NCBI GenBank assembly: GCA_963716085.1
Contig: OY970288.1
Location: 5,394,001 to 5,458,000 of the forward strand
From: Persicitalea sp963716085
GTDB lineage: Bacteria > Bacteroidota > Bacteroidia > Cytophagales > Spirosomataceae
DNA: 64,000 bases
Direction of reading: 5' to 3'
Both the position numbers and the translations under genes were made by a program. Each line of letters begins with the position of its first letter. Within the stretch, counting starts at the first letter, position 1. Below, one piece after another: positions 51,121 to 59,162 of the stretch. The notes below the pieces were generated by a model. That model was not told where the DNA came from, did no database searches, and saw only the letters and a program-made list of their open reading frames with translations.

Positions 51121-53467
51121 CTCTCCGTCGGCTTTTGCCCTTCTTCTTCGGCATCGGCACCGAACTCCCCGCCCGCCTTTTCTGGCGGTTCGCCCCGGCG
51201 CTCCGCTGATTGCTGCGTCCCGAAGAAGATTCGCTTCGGCGGCCACCACCTTTGCGCGAATCAGGACTGTCGGCCAGCTCCAAATCCATGCTGCGTTTGG
51301 CGAGGTTAGTGTCTTTCACTTTTACCTTCACGCTGTCGCCGAAGGTGTAGATTTTTTTGCTGCGCTGTCCGACGAGGCGGTAGTTCTCCTTGTCCAATTC
51401 GTAGAAATCGCCGCTGAGGTCAGACATGCGGATGAGGCCTTCGGAGGCCGTGGCGGTGATTTCGACGAAAATACCGAAGTCGGTCACGCCCGTGATGATG
51501 CCGTCGAATTCCTGACCGTTGTCTACCATGCTCATGTACTCGACCTGCTTGTACTTGATCGAGGCACGCTCGGCCTCGGCGGCCATGCGCTCCCGCTCCG
51601 AGGAGTGTTTGCAGGCTTCCTCGTAGGGTTCTGGTGCGGGCGACGCCCCACCGTCGAGGTAGTGCTGCAAAAGGCGGTGGGCCATCACGTCGGGATAGCG
51701 GCGGATGGGCGAGGTAAAGTGCGAGTAACGACGGAAGGCCAGACCAAAGTGGCCTTCGTCGTCGGTCGTGTAGCGTGCCTTGGACATCGTCCGCACGGCC
51801 AGCGATTCCACCAGGTTCTGTTCGGGTTTGCCTTCCACTTCTCCCAGCATGTGGTTCATGGACTTGGCTATTTCCTTCTCCTCGTCAACGATGACTTTAT
51901 AGCCTAGCTTGGCTACGAAGGAAGCAAAGCTTTTCAGTCGCTCGGGATCGGGTGCTTCGTGTACCCGATAGACCATCGTGTTTTTCTTTTTGCCCTTCGA
52001 CAGGCCGTATACGTACTCAGCCACGCGGCGATTGGCCAGCAGCATGAATTCCTCGATGAGCTTGTTGGAGTCCTTGCGCTCTTTTTGGTAAATACCCAGC
52101 GGCTTGCCGTTCTCGTCCAAGCGGAATTTTACCTCCACCGTCTCGAAGTTGATCGCACCCTTCTTGAAGCGTTCCTTGCGCAGGGTTTTGGCAAGATTGT
52201 TCAACATCGTCAGGATTTCGGGATAGTCACCCGCCTTGGTTTCGATCACTTCCTGCGCCTCTTCGTAGCTGAATCGGCGGTCGGAGTGGATGACGGTGCG
52301 GCCAAACCACTCACCGACCAGCTTGCCGCGCGTGGTCATCTCGAAGACGGCGGAGAACGCCAGCCGATCCTCGTTGGGCCGCAGTGAACAGAGGCCATTC
52401 GATAGCTTCTCGGGCAGCATCGGTACGGTACGATCCACCAGATAAACCGACGTAGCGCGACGGTATGCTTCTTTTTCCAACTCGGTGTCGGGCCGCACGT
52501 AGTAGCTCACATCGGCGATATGGATGCCAATCTCGACGTTGCCGTTGTCGAGGTACTGCACCGACAGCGCATCATCGAAGTCCTTGGCGTCGGCGGGGTC
52601 GATGGTGAAGGTCGCCACCTCGCGCATATCGCGGCGGTTTTTAATTTCCTTGGCGGGAATTTTCTCCGGGATGGCTTCGGCCTCGCGCTCGACATGCTTG
52701 GGGAAGTGAATCGGCAATCCGAATTCGGCCAGAATGGCGTGCATTTCGGTGTCGTTCTCGCCCGCTTTGCCCAAGACTTCACTGATCCGGCCTTCGGGCT
52801 TGCGCGTACGGCTGGGCCACTGCTCGATGAGCGCGATAACTTTCTCGCCGTCGTTGGCTCCATTAATTTGGTCGATGGGAATATGAATCGGGTCGTAGAT
52901 TTTACGGTGGTCCGGCTCTACCAAAGCATACTTGGGCCAAATTTCGATCGTCCCGACTACTTCGGGCCGCCCGTGTTCCAGCACTTCCGCCACGCGGCCC
53001 TCGGTGCGCTTGCCATCGCGTCCGCCCCCTTCGCGGATCACTTCCAGCCGCACGGTGTCAGTGTCCATTGCGCCTTTGAGGTTCTCGGTCTCGACGTAGA
53101 TATCGTCGTCGCGCCCGTCGATGACGACGAAGGCAAAGTTCCGGTTGACGTGATCGACCCGGCCAACCAGGGCCGCATCGGGTGTAGCGGCAGTAGCGCC
53201 ATAGGAATTGCCGCTGTGGCGGCGCAGTTTCCCTTCCTCCTCCAACTCATTGATCGTGTCGTTGAGCAGGTTTCGGAGCTTCTTGTCGTCGGCCCCAAAA
53301 TGGTCGTGAACTTCCTGAGTGCGGAAGGTTTCACCGTCGTTCGCCTCGAAAAAGGCGGCGACTTCGGTTTTCAGTTTGTCCACGAAGGACAGAAGATTGG
53401 TATTACTCTTTCCGGAGCCGGACTTCTTTTCCTTCGGCTCCCTTTGGGGTTGTTTTTTTGAACGCAT
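51116..53467 (-). CDS. rnr: Ribonuclease R
   Basis: A 783-residue RNB-family 3-prime exoribonuclease. Order of domains: N-terminal helix-turn-helix (about 28-90), cold-shock domains (about 95-260), the catalytic RNB domain with TIDPADAKDFDDALS (metal-binding aspartates) and SHFTSPIRRYPDVMAHRLLQHYL, an S1 domain (about 650-730: GIITGVTDFGIFVEI) and a basic Arg/Lys/Ser/Gly tail. It degrades structured RNA. The gene's end is built into the RAYT-side hairpin, so its stop codon may derive from the inserted element. Confidence 0.97.
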   Translation of the reverse strand: MRSKKQPQREPKEKKSGSGKSNTNLLSFVDKLKTEVAAFFEANDGETFRTQEVHDHFGADDKKLRNLLNDTINELEEEGKLRRHSGNSYGATAATPDAALVGRVDHVNRNFAFVVIDGRDDDIYVETENLKGAMDTDTVRLEVIREGGGRDGKRTEGRVAEVLEHGRPEVVGTIEIWPKYALVEPDHRKIYDPIHIPIDQINGANDGEKVIALIEQWPSRTRKPEGRISEVLGKAGENDTEMHAILAEFGLPIHFPKHVEREAEAIPEKIPAKEIKNRRDMREVATFTIDPADAKDFDDALSVQYLDNGNVEIGIHIADVSYYVRPDTELEKEAYRRATSVYLVDRTVPMLPEKLSNGLCSLRPNEDRLAFSAVFEMTTRGKLVGEWFGRTVIHSDRRFSYEEAQEVIETKAGDYPEILTMLNNLAKTLRKERFKKGAINFETVEVKFRLDENGKPLGIYQKERKDSNKLIEEFMLLANRRVAEYVYGLSKGKKKNTMVYRVHEAPDPERLKSFASFVAKLGYKVIVDEEKEIAKSMNHMLGEVEGKPEQNLVESLAVRTMSKARYTTDDEGHFGLAFRRYSHFTSPIRRYPDVMAHRLLQHYLDGGASPAPEPYEEACKHSSERERMAAEAERASIKYKQVEYMSMVDNGQEFDGIITGVTDFGIFVEITATASEGLIRMSDLSGDFYELDKENYRLVGQRSKKIYTFGDSVKVKVKDTNLAKRSMDLELADSPDSRKGGGRRSESSSGRSNQRSAGANRQKRRAGSSVPMPKKKGKSRRRG

Positions 53468-53474
53468 GTATGTT

Positions 53475-53510
53475 GGCGGTAGGCTTATAGGCGGTAGACT
53501 GTAGGCTTTG
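53475..53510. repeat. 7/8-bp array upstream of rnr
   Basis: Units GGCGGTA, GGCTTATA, GGCGGTA, GACTGTA and GGCTTTG begin eight bases upstream of the rnr start codon. Confidence 0.7.
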
Positions 53511-53623
53511 TTTTATGCCTTCAAGACTATGGCTATTTGCCTTATATTTCTTTGATTTTTTAAATTAAAAATGAATTATGACAAACTCCCTATTTCAGTC
53601 GAGTGATATTTTTGTGTCAAAAG

Positions 53624-53663
53624 CTCAAACAATTCAACGATTAAACAATTACACAATCCTTCA
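53624..53663. repeat. 8-bp array ending at the exonuclease stop codon
   Basis: Units CTCAAACA, ATTCAACG, ATTAAACA, ATTACACA and ATCCTTCA are in register. The last three bases are the stop codon of the minus-strand gene at 53661. The unit resembles that at 29074-29097. Confidence 0.8.
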
Positions 53664-54395
53664 CTCTACCCGGATGATATTTTCATCGGCTACCATGGCT
53701 TGGCTGTGCAGACACAAGTATAATTGTGCCAGCACGACCACATCCTCGCGGCAGTAGCGGTTTATTTTTTCGATGTCGTTTCGTTCATAGAAGGTGGGCG
53801 TCACTTCGGCCCCGGTCATTTCGTTTTTGCTGCTGGCGATACCAAACACGGCGGCCAGCAGATCCAGGCCCGTGTAGTTTTTGTAATCGCCGAATTTCCA
53901 AAGCTCCAGCGTGTCCTGATGCAGAATCTCCCAGGGCTTCTTACCCGCAAGCTGCATGGCGCGAGGCAACGCTATGCCCAGGATCAGCATCCGGCGGCAC
54001 ATGTAGGGAAAATCAAATTCCTTGCCATTGTGCGCGCACATGATTAATTGGTCGGCGGGAAACTTCTCGACCAACTCCTTGAACTCCCGCAAAAGCGTAG
54101 CCTCGTCGGGATTGGAGAATGTACGCACCTTAAAAGAAAGCGCATCGTCATCGTTCCAGAAAAACATCCCGAAACCGATGCTCACCACCCGGCCGAACTC
54201 CGCGTAGATCGCGCCCTGCTCGTAAAACATCTCGGCGTCGGTGCGTGCATCGTCGTCCTTACGCAATCGGGCCGCCTTTTTATTCCAAAGTACCTGCATC
54301 CGTTCGTCGAGCTGCTCGTAGGAAGCGTGGGAAGCCACGGTCTCGATGTCGAGCAAAAGCAAATTACGGATACGGCGGCGGAAATCGGGGGACAT
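53661..54395 (-). CDS. PolB-like 3'-5' exonuclease (DEDDy type)
   Basis: A 244-residue protein from the ATG at 54395. The DEDD motifs of the PolB-type exonuclease are visible: Asp/Glu in LLLLDIETV, Asp in CAHNGKEFDFPYMCRRM and the late motif NRYCREDVVVLAQLYL (Tyr and Asp). It has no polymerase domain, as in the predicted PolB-related exonuclease family of Bacteroidota. Its substrate is not known. An alternate longer start would include part of an inverted repeat, so the 54395 ATG is preferred. Confidence 0.88.
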   Translation of the reverse strand: MSPDFRRRIRNLLLLDIETVASHASYEQLDERMQVLWNKKAARLRKDDDARTDAEMFYEQGAIYAEFGRVVSIGFGMFFWNDDDALSFKVRTFSNPDEATLLREFKELVEKFPADQLIMCAHNGKEFDFPYMCRRMLILGIALPRAMQLAGKKPWEILHQDTLELWKFGDYKNYTGLDLLAAVFGIASSKNEMTGAEVTPTFYERNDIEKINRYCREDVVVLAQLYLCLHSQAMVADENIIRVE

Positions 54396-54402
54396 GGAGG
54401 GC

Positions 54403-54505
54403 AATTTGGAATTAGTGAATGTCGGAATATCAAAGGAAGCATCAGAAAGCTTCATCTACGGCGTGTTCAATATTCCTACATTCACTAATTCACTAATTCC
54501 AAATT
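54403..54505. repeat. Inverted repeat with ATTCACTA units
   Basis: Left arm 54403-54430 pairs with right arm 54470-54505, with one mismatch and an extra 8-bp TAGTGAAT unit on the right (ATTCACTA twice in register). The loop is 39 bases. It lies between the exonuclease gene and the next gene. Confidence 0.75.
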
Positions 54506-54917
54506 AATTATGCAGCACCCCTTTCAACCCCAAAATTTCAATGTCAATCAGATGGTCGGGGACGATGCTGTCCGGCACGAAGATAAACTTTTTATCGTAA
54601 ACCTGTTTTCCGATGAAATAGCTGACCCAGTATTCGTTCGTGAGGGCGAAAACTTCGGGTATGATCGGCTCGACGATGACGTTGCCGCCGGGTAACACTT
54701 CGGGAAAAAAGTGCCGGAGCGTAGAAGTCTTTTGGGTGTCGTTTTCGCCCGTTTCCGAATTGGCGTAGCCCTTGGAAGTTACGAAAACGTTGTCGATGGG
54801 TTCGTCGTTGCGGTTAATCAGGACCACGTGCCATTCCTCGGCGTTCAGATCGTTTATTTTACGCACGATGGCGACCTGAATGCCTTCGGCGGGCAAAAAA
54901 GGAATGTCTTTTTTCAT
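54504..54917 (-). CDS. Conserved Bacteroidota protein next to lipB
   Basis: A 137-residue protein starting MKKDIPFLPAEGIQVAIVRK, with EEWHVVLINRNDEPIDNVFVTSKGY, then LRHFFPEVLPGGNVIVEPI and EYWVSYFIGKQVYDKKFIFVP. I recognise this as a family common in Bacteroidota and sometimes labelled as a phenylalanyl-tRNA synthetase alpha subunit, for which it has no motif, so that label is wrong. Function is unknown. It overlaps lipB by four bases (ATGA), so it is translated with it. Confidence 0.8.
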   Translation of the reverse strand: MKKDIPFLPAEGIQVAIVRKINDLNAEEWHVVLINRNDEPIDNVFVTSKGYANSETGENDTQKTSTLRHFFPEVLPGGNVIVEPIIPEVFALTNEYWVSYFIGKQVYDKKFIFVPDSIVPDHLIDIEILGLKGVLHN

Positions 54918-55633
54918 ATAAAATCCAGGCCGAACAATTCGGCCAAATGCGTTTTCAATTTTTCTTCGACCGCTTTCATATCAATCACCCGTCCCAATTC
55001 CCGCTGCATGGACGTAACGGCCTTGTCATCGATTCCGCAGGGGACGATGTGGTTGAAATAATTCAAATCGGTGTTCACATTCAGCGCGAAGCCGTGCATC
55101 GTGACCCAGCGGCTGGCTTTGACGCCTAAGGCGCATATTTTGCGCGGATTTTGCTGGGGTGCCTCGTAGTCGAGCCAAACACCCGTCAGGCCCTCGATTC
55201 TGCCGGCATTCAGGCCGTAATCGACCAGGGTGCGGATGATGGCCTCTTCGAGCGTCCGCATGTAACGGTGAATGTCGGTAAAAAAGTTGTCGAGATCCAG
55301 AATCGGGTAGCCGACCAACTGGCCGGGGCCGTGGTAGGTGATATCGCCGCCGCGGTTTATTTTATAAAAATGCGCGTCAGCTTTTGTCAGACCTGTTTCA
55401 TCCAGCAAGAGGTTCGCCAGCTTACCGCTCTTACCGATGGTAAAGACGTGCCGGTGTTCGCAAAAAAGCAGGTGATTGGGCGTCGGCGTCTGGCTTGCGA
55501 AGGAAATACCGCGATTAGCGATTTTGACGGCGACGACCTCAGCGAAAAGCTTTTCTTGTAAATCCCAGGCTTGCTGGTAGTCGATAAGGCCGAGGTGCCG
55601 GAATTGTGCCTGTTTGTTGAGGATGGAATTCAT
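54914..55633 (-). CDS. lipB: Lipoyl(octanoyl) transferase
   Basis: A 239-residue LipB that transfers octanoyl groups from acyl carrier protein to lipoyl domains. The signature is GGDITYHGPGQLVGYPI; catalytic Lys and Cys would be in ICALGVKASRWVTMHGFALNVNTDL and FNHIVPCGIDDKAVTS. The start is MNSILN at 55633; an upstream ATG at 55642 is also possible. LipB and the 54504 gene overlap and form one unit. The start regions of lipB and yraN are divergent, 88 bases apart. Confidence 0.95.
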   Translation of the reverse strand: MNSILNKQAQFRHLGLIDYQQAWDLQEKLFAEVVAVKIANRGISFASQTPTPNHLLFCEHRHVFTIGKSGKLANLLLDETGLTKADAHFYKINRGGDITYHGPGQLVGYPILDLDNFFTDIHRYMRTLEEAIIRTLVDYGLNAGRIEGLTGVWLDYEAPQQNPRKICALGVKASRWVTMHGFALNVNTDLNYFNHIVPCGIDDKAVTSMQRELGRVIDMKAVEEKLKTHLAELFGLDFI

Positions 55634-55721
55634 GGAATACATCGTGCCAAAAAACGGAGTCAGAAAATCCGACTTTGTTTCCGCCCGCAATAACAGTACT
55701 TTGGAGCAAAAATGTTCACCG

Positions 55722-56078
55722 ATGGCAGCACACAACGATACCGGACACTGGGGCGAGGCCAAGGCGGCGGAGTACTTGCAGGGCAAGGGCTACGAGATCG
55801 TGGTCAAGAATTACCGCCACCGCCACGCCGAAATCGACCTGATCGCAAAGCAGGATAAACTCTTGATTTTTGCCGAGGTCAAAACCCGCAGCGGCACGGG
55901 TTTCGGAATGCCCGAGGAGTTTGTGAATTACGCCAAATCGCGCCTCATCATGAAGGCCGCCGAGAATTATATCTTTGACCACGATTGGATGTTCGATGTC
56001 CGCTTCGACATTATCTCCATCCTAATTTTGCCAGATGGCAATCTGGACATCCGGCATATCGAGGACGCTTTCTGCTGA
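55722..56078 (+). CDS. yraN: YraN family endonuclease-like protein
   Basis: A 118-residue protein from the ATG at 55722. The YraN/UPF0102 signature is clear: GHWGEAKAAEYLQGKGYEIVVKNYR, then AEIDLIAKQDKLLIFAEVKTRSG, the PD-(D/E)xK-like core (Asp in EIDLIA, Glu-Val-Lys in FAEVKTR), and VRFDIISI. It resembles Holliday-junction or restriction-type nucleases; the role is unproven. The frame runs further upstream, but the earlier codons lie in the lipB 5-prime region and are less likely to be coding. Confidence 0.94.
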   Translation: MAAHNDTGHWGEAKAAEYLQGKGYEIVVKNYRHRHAEIDLIAKQDKLLIFAEVKTRSGTGFGMPEEFVNYAKSRLIMKAAENYIFDHDWMFDVRFDIISILILPDGNLDIRHIEDAFC

Positions 56079-56110
56079 GAGCGGAGACCGCGTGGTTTTT
56101 ACTTCGCATT

Positions 56111-56851
56111 TTACTTGAAGAATTGCAGCGGATCGGGCATTTTTGCCTTCATCAGCTCCACAAACTGAAAATCGACCAACGAGAAATTGAGACGACGGGC
56201 CTTATGAAGTGCGGTCCAGGCTTCGGAAAAATCATTGCGATGGTACTCGGCCAGGGCTAAATTGGTAAAAGTTTGGGCATAGGTAGAATCCATCGATTCG
56301 GCCTGCTTCAACAGCCGGTACGATTCGGCCAAATCCTCCGCCTCGTTGTTGTTCGCGTAGTGCCCGAGTTCGACCGTGGCGAGATCCACGATCAACGGTA
56401 CATTGTCGGGTGCGAGATTGACGCCCCGGCGGAGCATTTGCTCGGCTTTCTCCCAATCATTTTTCTGGTAGCAAATCACCCCCAGCCCCCAGTAAGCATC
56501 CACGTTCTTTTCGTCGAGCAGGTAGGCCAGGTTGAAGCGGTAAGCTGCCGTGTCGAGCTGGCCTTCCTGGATATATTCCCAGGCGCGGGCCGCGAAAAAA
56601 GTGCTGGCTTCATCGCGGCTGGCAAAGGATTTATCGCACTCGCTCAGAAACTTTATTTCCTCCTCGATTTGCCTGGAGGTCTTGTGTTGCTCCCCGAAAA
56701 GCGGGGCCACGCGCCGCTCAGCCATCGTAAGCTCCTGCGGTGGAGACGACACGTTGGTGTCCAGCGAGCGGTCGTTACTAACGTATTGCATCGTCTGCGC
56801 CCAGCTTAGCGCAGGAAACAAAAGACAAAAAAATTGAATGGAAAATTTCAT
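56111..56851 (-). CDS. Tetratricopeptide repeat protein, secreted
   Basis: A 246-residue protein from the ATG at 56851 with a signal peptide (FCLLFPALSWAQ). At least three TPR motifs follow, e.g. AAYRFNLAYLLDEKNVDAYWGLGVICYQKNDWEKAEQML, the 34-residue pattern with W/G/Y/A/F/A/P positions, and a later TNLALAEYHRNDFSEAWTALHKA. It is probably periplasmic and of unknown function. It is monocistronic, with its start about 80 bases from the rhlE end. Confidence 0.85.
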   Translation of the reverse strand: MKFSIQFFCLLFPALSWAQTMQYVSNDRSLDTNVSSPPQELTMAERRVAPLFGEQHKTSRQIEEEIKFLSECDKSFASRDEASTFFAARAWEYIQEGQLDTAAYRFNLAYLLDEKNVDAYWGLGVICYQKNDWEKAEQMLRRGVNLAPDNVPLIVDLATVELGHYANNNEAEDLAESYRLLKQAESMDSTYAQTFTNLALAEYHRNDFSEAWTALHKARRLNFSLVDFQFVELMKAKMPDPLQFFK

Positions 56852-56930
56852 ATAAAGTAAGGCGAAATCAATAAAAAACGAGGGGCGAAGTCGCACCAAA
56901 TCAAACGCCTTTCCCCCGCTTTATATTGTC

Positions 56931-58274
56931 CTAGCGGCGGCGAGGTGGGCGCGGGCCACCTTTCTTGCGCGATTTACGGGCCGAACTGCGGGATTTTGGG
57001 GAGGGCTTAATCACTGGTTTCTTTTTCTCGTGGAAGGCCCCCTGGAAAGTCGGGTCTTCGCGGCGGCGCTGGTCGTCTATTTCGCGGAGTTGGCTTTGTT
57101 TCTCTTCCTTCGGCGTTTCCAGCACCGTTAGGTTGGCAGGGAGGGGCTGGCGCGGAATTTCGGTGCGGATCAGCTCCTCGATTTTTTTGATGTGGTACTC
57201 GTCGGGCGGAGTCAGGAAGGTGATGGCCGCGCCCGTATGGTTGGCGCGGCCCGTGCGCCCGATGCGGTGGACGTAGTCTTCGTAGATGATCGGCACGTCG
57301 AAATTGATGACGTGGCTCACTTCCGTCACGTCGATGCCGCGCGAAGCGACGTCCGTCGCCACCAGCACCCGGATTTCGCCGTCCTTGAAGGCTTCCATGG
57401 CATTGATGCGCGTATTTTGGCCCTTGTTGGCGTGAATGACGCGCACATTGCCTTCTTTCAGAACCTTTCGGATCAAAAATTTATAGACGTTGTCGGCGGT
57501 GGCCTTGCTTCTGGTAAAAATCAGGACCCGATTGAAGTCTTCATCTTGGGTAAAAAGCAATTCCAGCAGATTATTCTTGGTCAAAAAGTTGGGGACTTCG
57601 TAGAGCGACTGCGTCACCATCTCGGCGGTGGTCGCCTGCGGCGTCACCTCCACCCGCATCGGGAATTCCAGAAACTCGTAGGAGAATTTCTCGACTTTTT
57701 CCTGGAACGTAGCCGAGAAAAGCAGATTTTGCCGCTTGGTAGGAATCACTTCCAGAATACGCCGAATCTGCGGCATGAAGCCCATATCCAGCATCTTGTC
57801 GGCCTCGTCGAGTACCATCGTCTTGATGTGCTTCAGGACGATTTCTCCCTTGGCGTACAAATCCAGAAACCGCTGCGGCGTCGTGACCAGAATATCCACG
57901 CCCTGCCGCAAGGCTTCGATTTGCGCCCTCGGGCCGACGCCGCCGTAGAGCGCGACGATGCGCAGATCAGTGTGGCTGCCCAGCTCCTCAGCGGCTTTGG
58001 CGATTTGCATGACCAGCTCGCGGGTGGGGGCCATAATCAGCGCGCGCGGGTCGTGGCCCTGCGCGTACTTCACCTTCATCAGTAGCGGCAGCACGAAGGC
58101 GGCCGTCTTGCCCGTGCCGGTTTGGGCGATGCCTAGTACGTCGTGACCCGACATCGCCAGCGGAATGGCCTGTTGCTGAATGGGCGTGGGTTCGGTGTAG
58201 CCCGCGTCGGCGATGGCGTCGAGGAGCTGGCGGTTGAGCTTGAACTGCTCGAAGGGGTTGGCTTGGATTTCCAT
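56931..58274 (-). CDS. rhlE: DEAD-box RNA helicase, RhlE type
   Basis: A 447-residue DEAD-box helicase. Motifs: Q motif FEQFKLNRQLLDAI and GYTEPTPIQQQAIP, motif I AQTGTGKTAAF, Ia PTREL, II DEAD in VLDEADKMLDMG, III SAT (FSATFQ), IV LIFTRSK, V ATDVASRGIDV and VI HRIGRTGRA. The C-terminal tail is basic (KSRSSARKSRKKGGPRPPRRR). It remodels RNA, likely in ribosome assembly or cold stress. Its predicted promoter lies almost on the start codon (see the box at 58279), so the transcript may be leaderless. Confidence 0.96.
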   Translation of the reverse strand: MEIQANPFEQFKLNRQLLDAIADAGYTEPTPIQQQAIPLAMSGHDVLGIAQTGTGKTAAFVLPLLMKVKYAQGHDPRALIMAPTRELVMQIAKAAEELGSHTDLRIVALYGGVGPRAQIEALRQGVDILVTTPQRFLDLYAKGEIVLKHIKTMVLDEADKMLDMGFMPQIRRILEVIPTKRQNLLFSATFQEKVEKFSYEFLEFPMRVEVTPQATTAEMVTQSLYEVPNFLTKNNLLELLFTQDEDFNRVLIFTRSKATADNVYKFLIRKVLKEGNVRVIHANKGQNTRINAMEAFKDGEIRVLVATDVASRGIDVTEVSHVINFDVPIIYEDYVHRIGRTGRANHTGAAITFLTPPDEYHIKKIEELIRTEIPRQPLPANLTVLETPKEEKQSQLREIDDQRRREDPTFQGAFHEKKKPVIKPSPKSRSSARKSRKKGGPRPPRRR

Positions 58275-58278
58275 GCGG

Positions 58279-58286
58279 CAAAGGTA
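58279..58286 (-). promoter_or_regulatory. Candidate -7 box TACCTTTG almost on the rhlE start codon
   Basis: On the minus strand the sequence is TACCTTTGCCGCATGG: the box ends four bases before the ATG. If it is used, transcription starts at or next to the ATG. Its match to TAnnTTTG is exact. Confidence 0.5.
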
Positions 58287-58313
58287 CGGAATCCTGGACG
58301 GGGCTGCGCTTTT

Positions 58314-59117
58314 TTACAATACCCCCAAATCCCCCAATATCTTCACCGTGATCTCCTTCCGCTGCTTGATGAAGGCGTACCTTTGCTTGGCATCGGGTTG
58401 ATAGAGGCGCGTGGCGAAGAAATAGACGTTGCCCTTCGTCTCGACATAGCCAATGTACCAGCCGACATGCGTGGGTTTGGTATCGGCCCAGCCCGTTTTG
58501 GCGCGGAGGGTGTAGGCGGCGGTTTTTTCTTCAATCATGATTTCCTTGCCGATGCGGTAAGTACGCGCGCTGAACGGCAGCGTTTCGGCCTGGATTTTTT
58601 GCAAAACTTGCAGTTGGTTTTTGGGCGAAATTTTCAGACTCGACCCTACCCAAAAAGTAGTCAAACCGCCACTGATGTCTTGGTTACCGTAGTCGAGGGC
58701 TCGTAGATATTCGTGGTATTTCTCTTCACCCACTTTCTTGGCGATTTCCTGATAAAACCAAAAGGCAGAGTTCTTGTAGGCGAGGTCCAGGTAGTAGTCC
58801 TGTTCCCAAACCTTCACCCGCTTGGGCGTGCCGTCCCATTTGATGACTTCTTTCTCGTCGCGCACGGCCTCCGTTTCCAGGGCGATGAACGTGTTGGGCA
58901 CTTTGAACGTCGAGGCGGGTGAGGTGGCCTTTGTGAAGTCGGCCTTGTCGGTGGTGGCGTACTGTTTTTTGTTCAGGTCATATAAGCTAAAACTCCCTTT
59001 GAAGCCCGCTTCCTTGAAGTAATGCTCGAACTGCGGGAGAGCTTTTTGGGCAAATAGGGGCTGGCTGAACAGGAAGAGTAAGAGGGGTAAAGTTATTCTC
59101 TTCAATTTCTCGTGCAT
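58314..59117 (-). CDS. Class D (OXA-type) beta-lactamase family protein
   Basis: A 267-residue protein from the ATG at 59117, with a signal peptide (LFLFSQPLFAQ). The class D motifs are in order: Ser69-Thr-Phe-Lys72 (PASTFK), SAF at 117-119 in place of the usual SxV, YGN at 143-145, FWVGSSLKIS at about 155-164, and KTG at 207-209 (RAKTGW). The family hydrolyses penicillins, but a chromosomal Bacteroidota copy can be of low activity. Neighbours are rhlE and a ROK kinase, with no mobile element, so it seems resident. Resistance cannot be predicted from sequence. Confidence 0.92.
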   Translation of the reverse strand: MHEKLKRITLPLLLFLFSQPLFAQKALPQFEHYFKEAGFKGSFSLYDLNKKQYATTDKADFTKATSPASTFKVPNTFIALETEAVRDEKEVIKWDGTPKRVKVWEQDYYLDLAYKNSAFWFYQEIAKKVGEEKYHEYLRALDYGNQDISGGLTTFWVGSSLKISPKNQLQVLQKIQAETLPFSARTYRIGKEIMIEEKTAAYTLRAKTGWADTKPTHVGWYIGYVETKGNVYFFATRLYQPDAKQRYAFIKQRKEITVKILGDLGVL

Positions 59118-59130
59118 TTTCAAAAAAGGT

Positions 59131-59162
59131 AAGATTAACAACTAAACACCTCCACAACTTAA
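59131..59162. repeat. 8-bp array ending at the ROK gene stop
   Basis: Units AAGATTAA, CAACTAAA, CACCTCCA and CAACTTAA are in register and reach the stop codon of the adjacent minus-strand gene (59159-59161). Confidence 0.6.

Noticed and set aside
54504..54917. Phenylalanyl-tRNA synthetase label for the 54504 gene
   Set aside because: The protein is 137 residues with no class II synthetase motifs.
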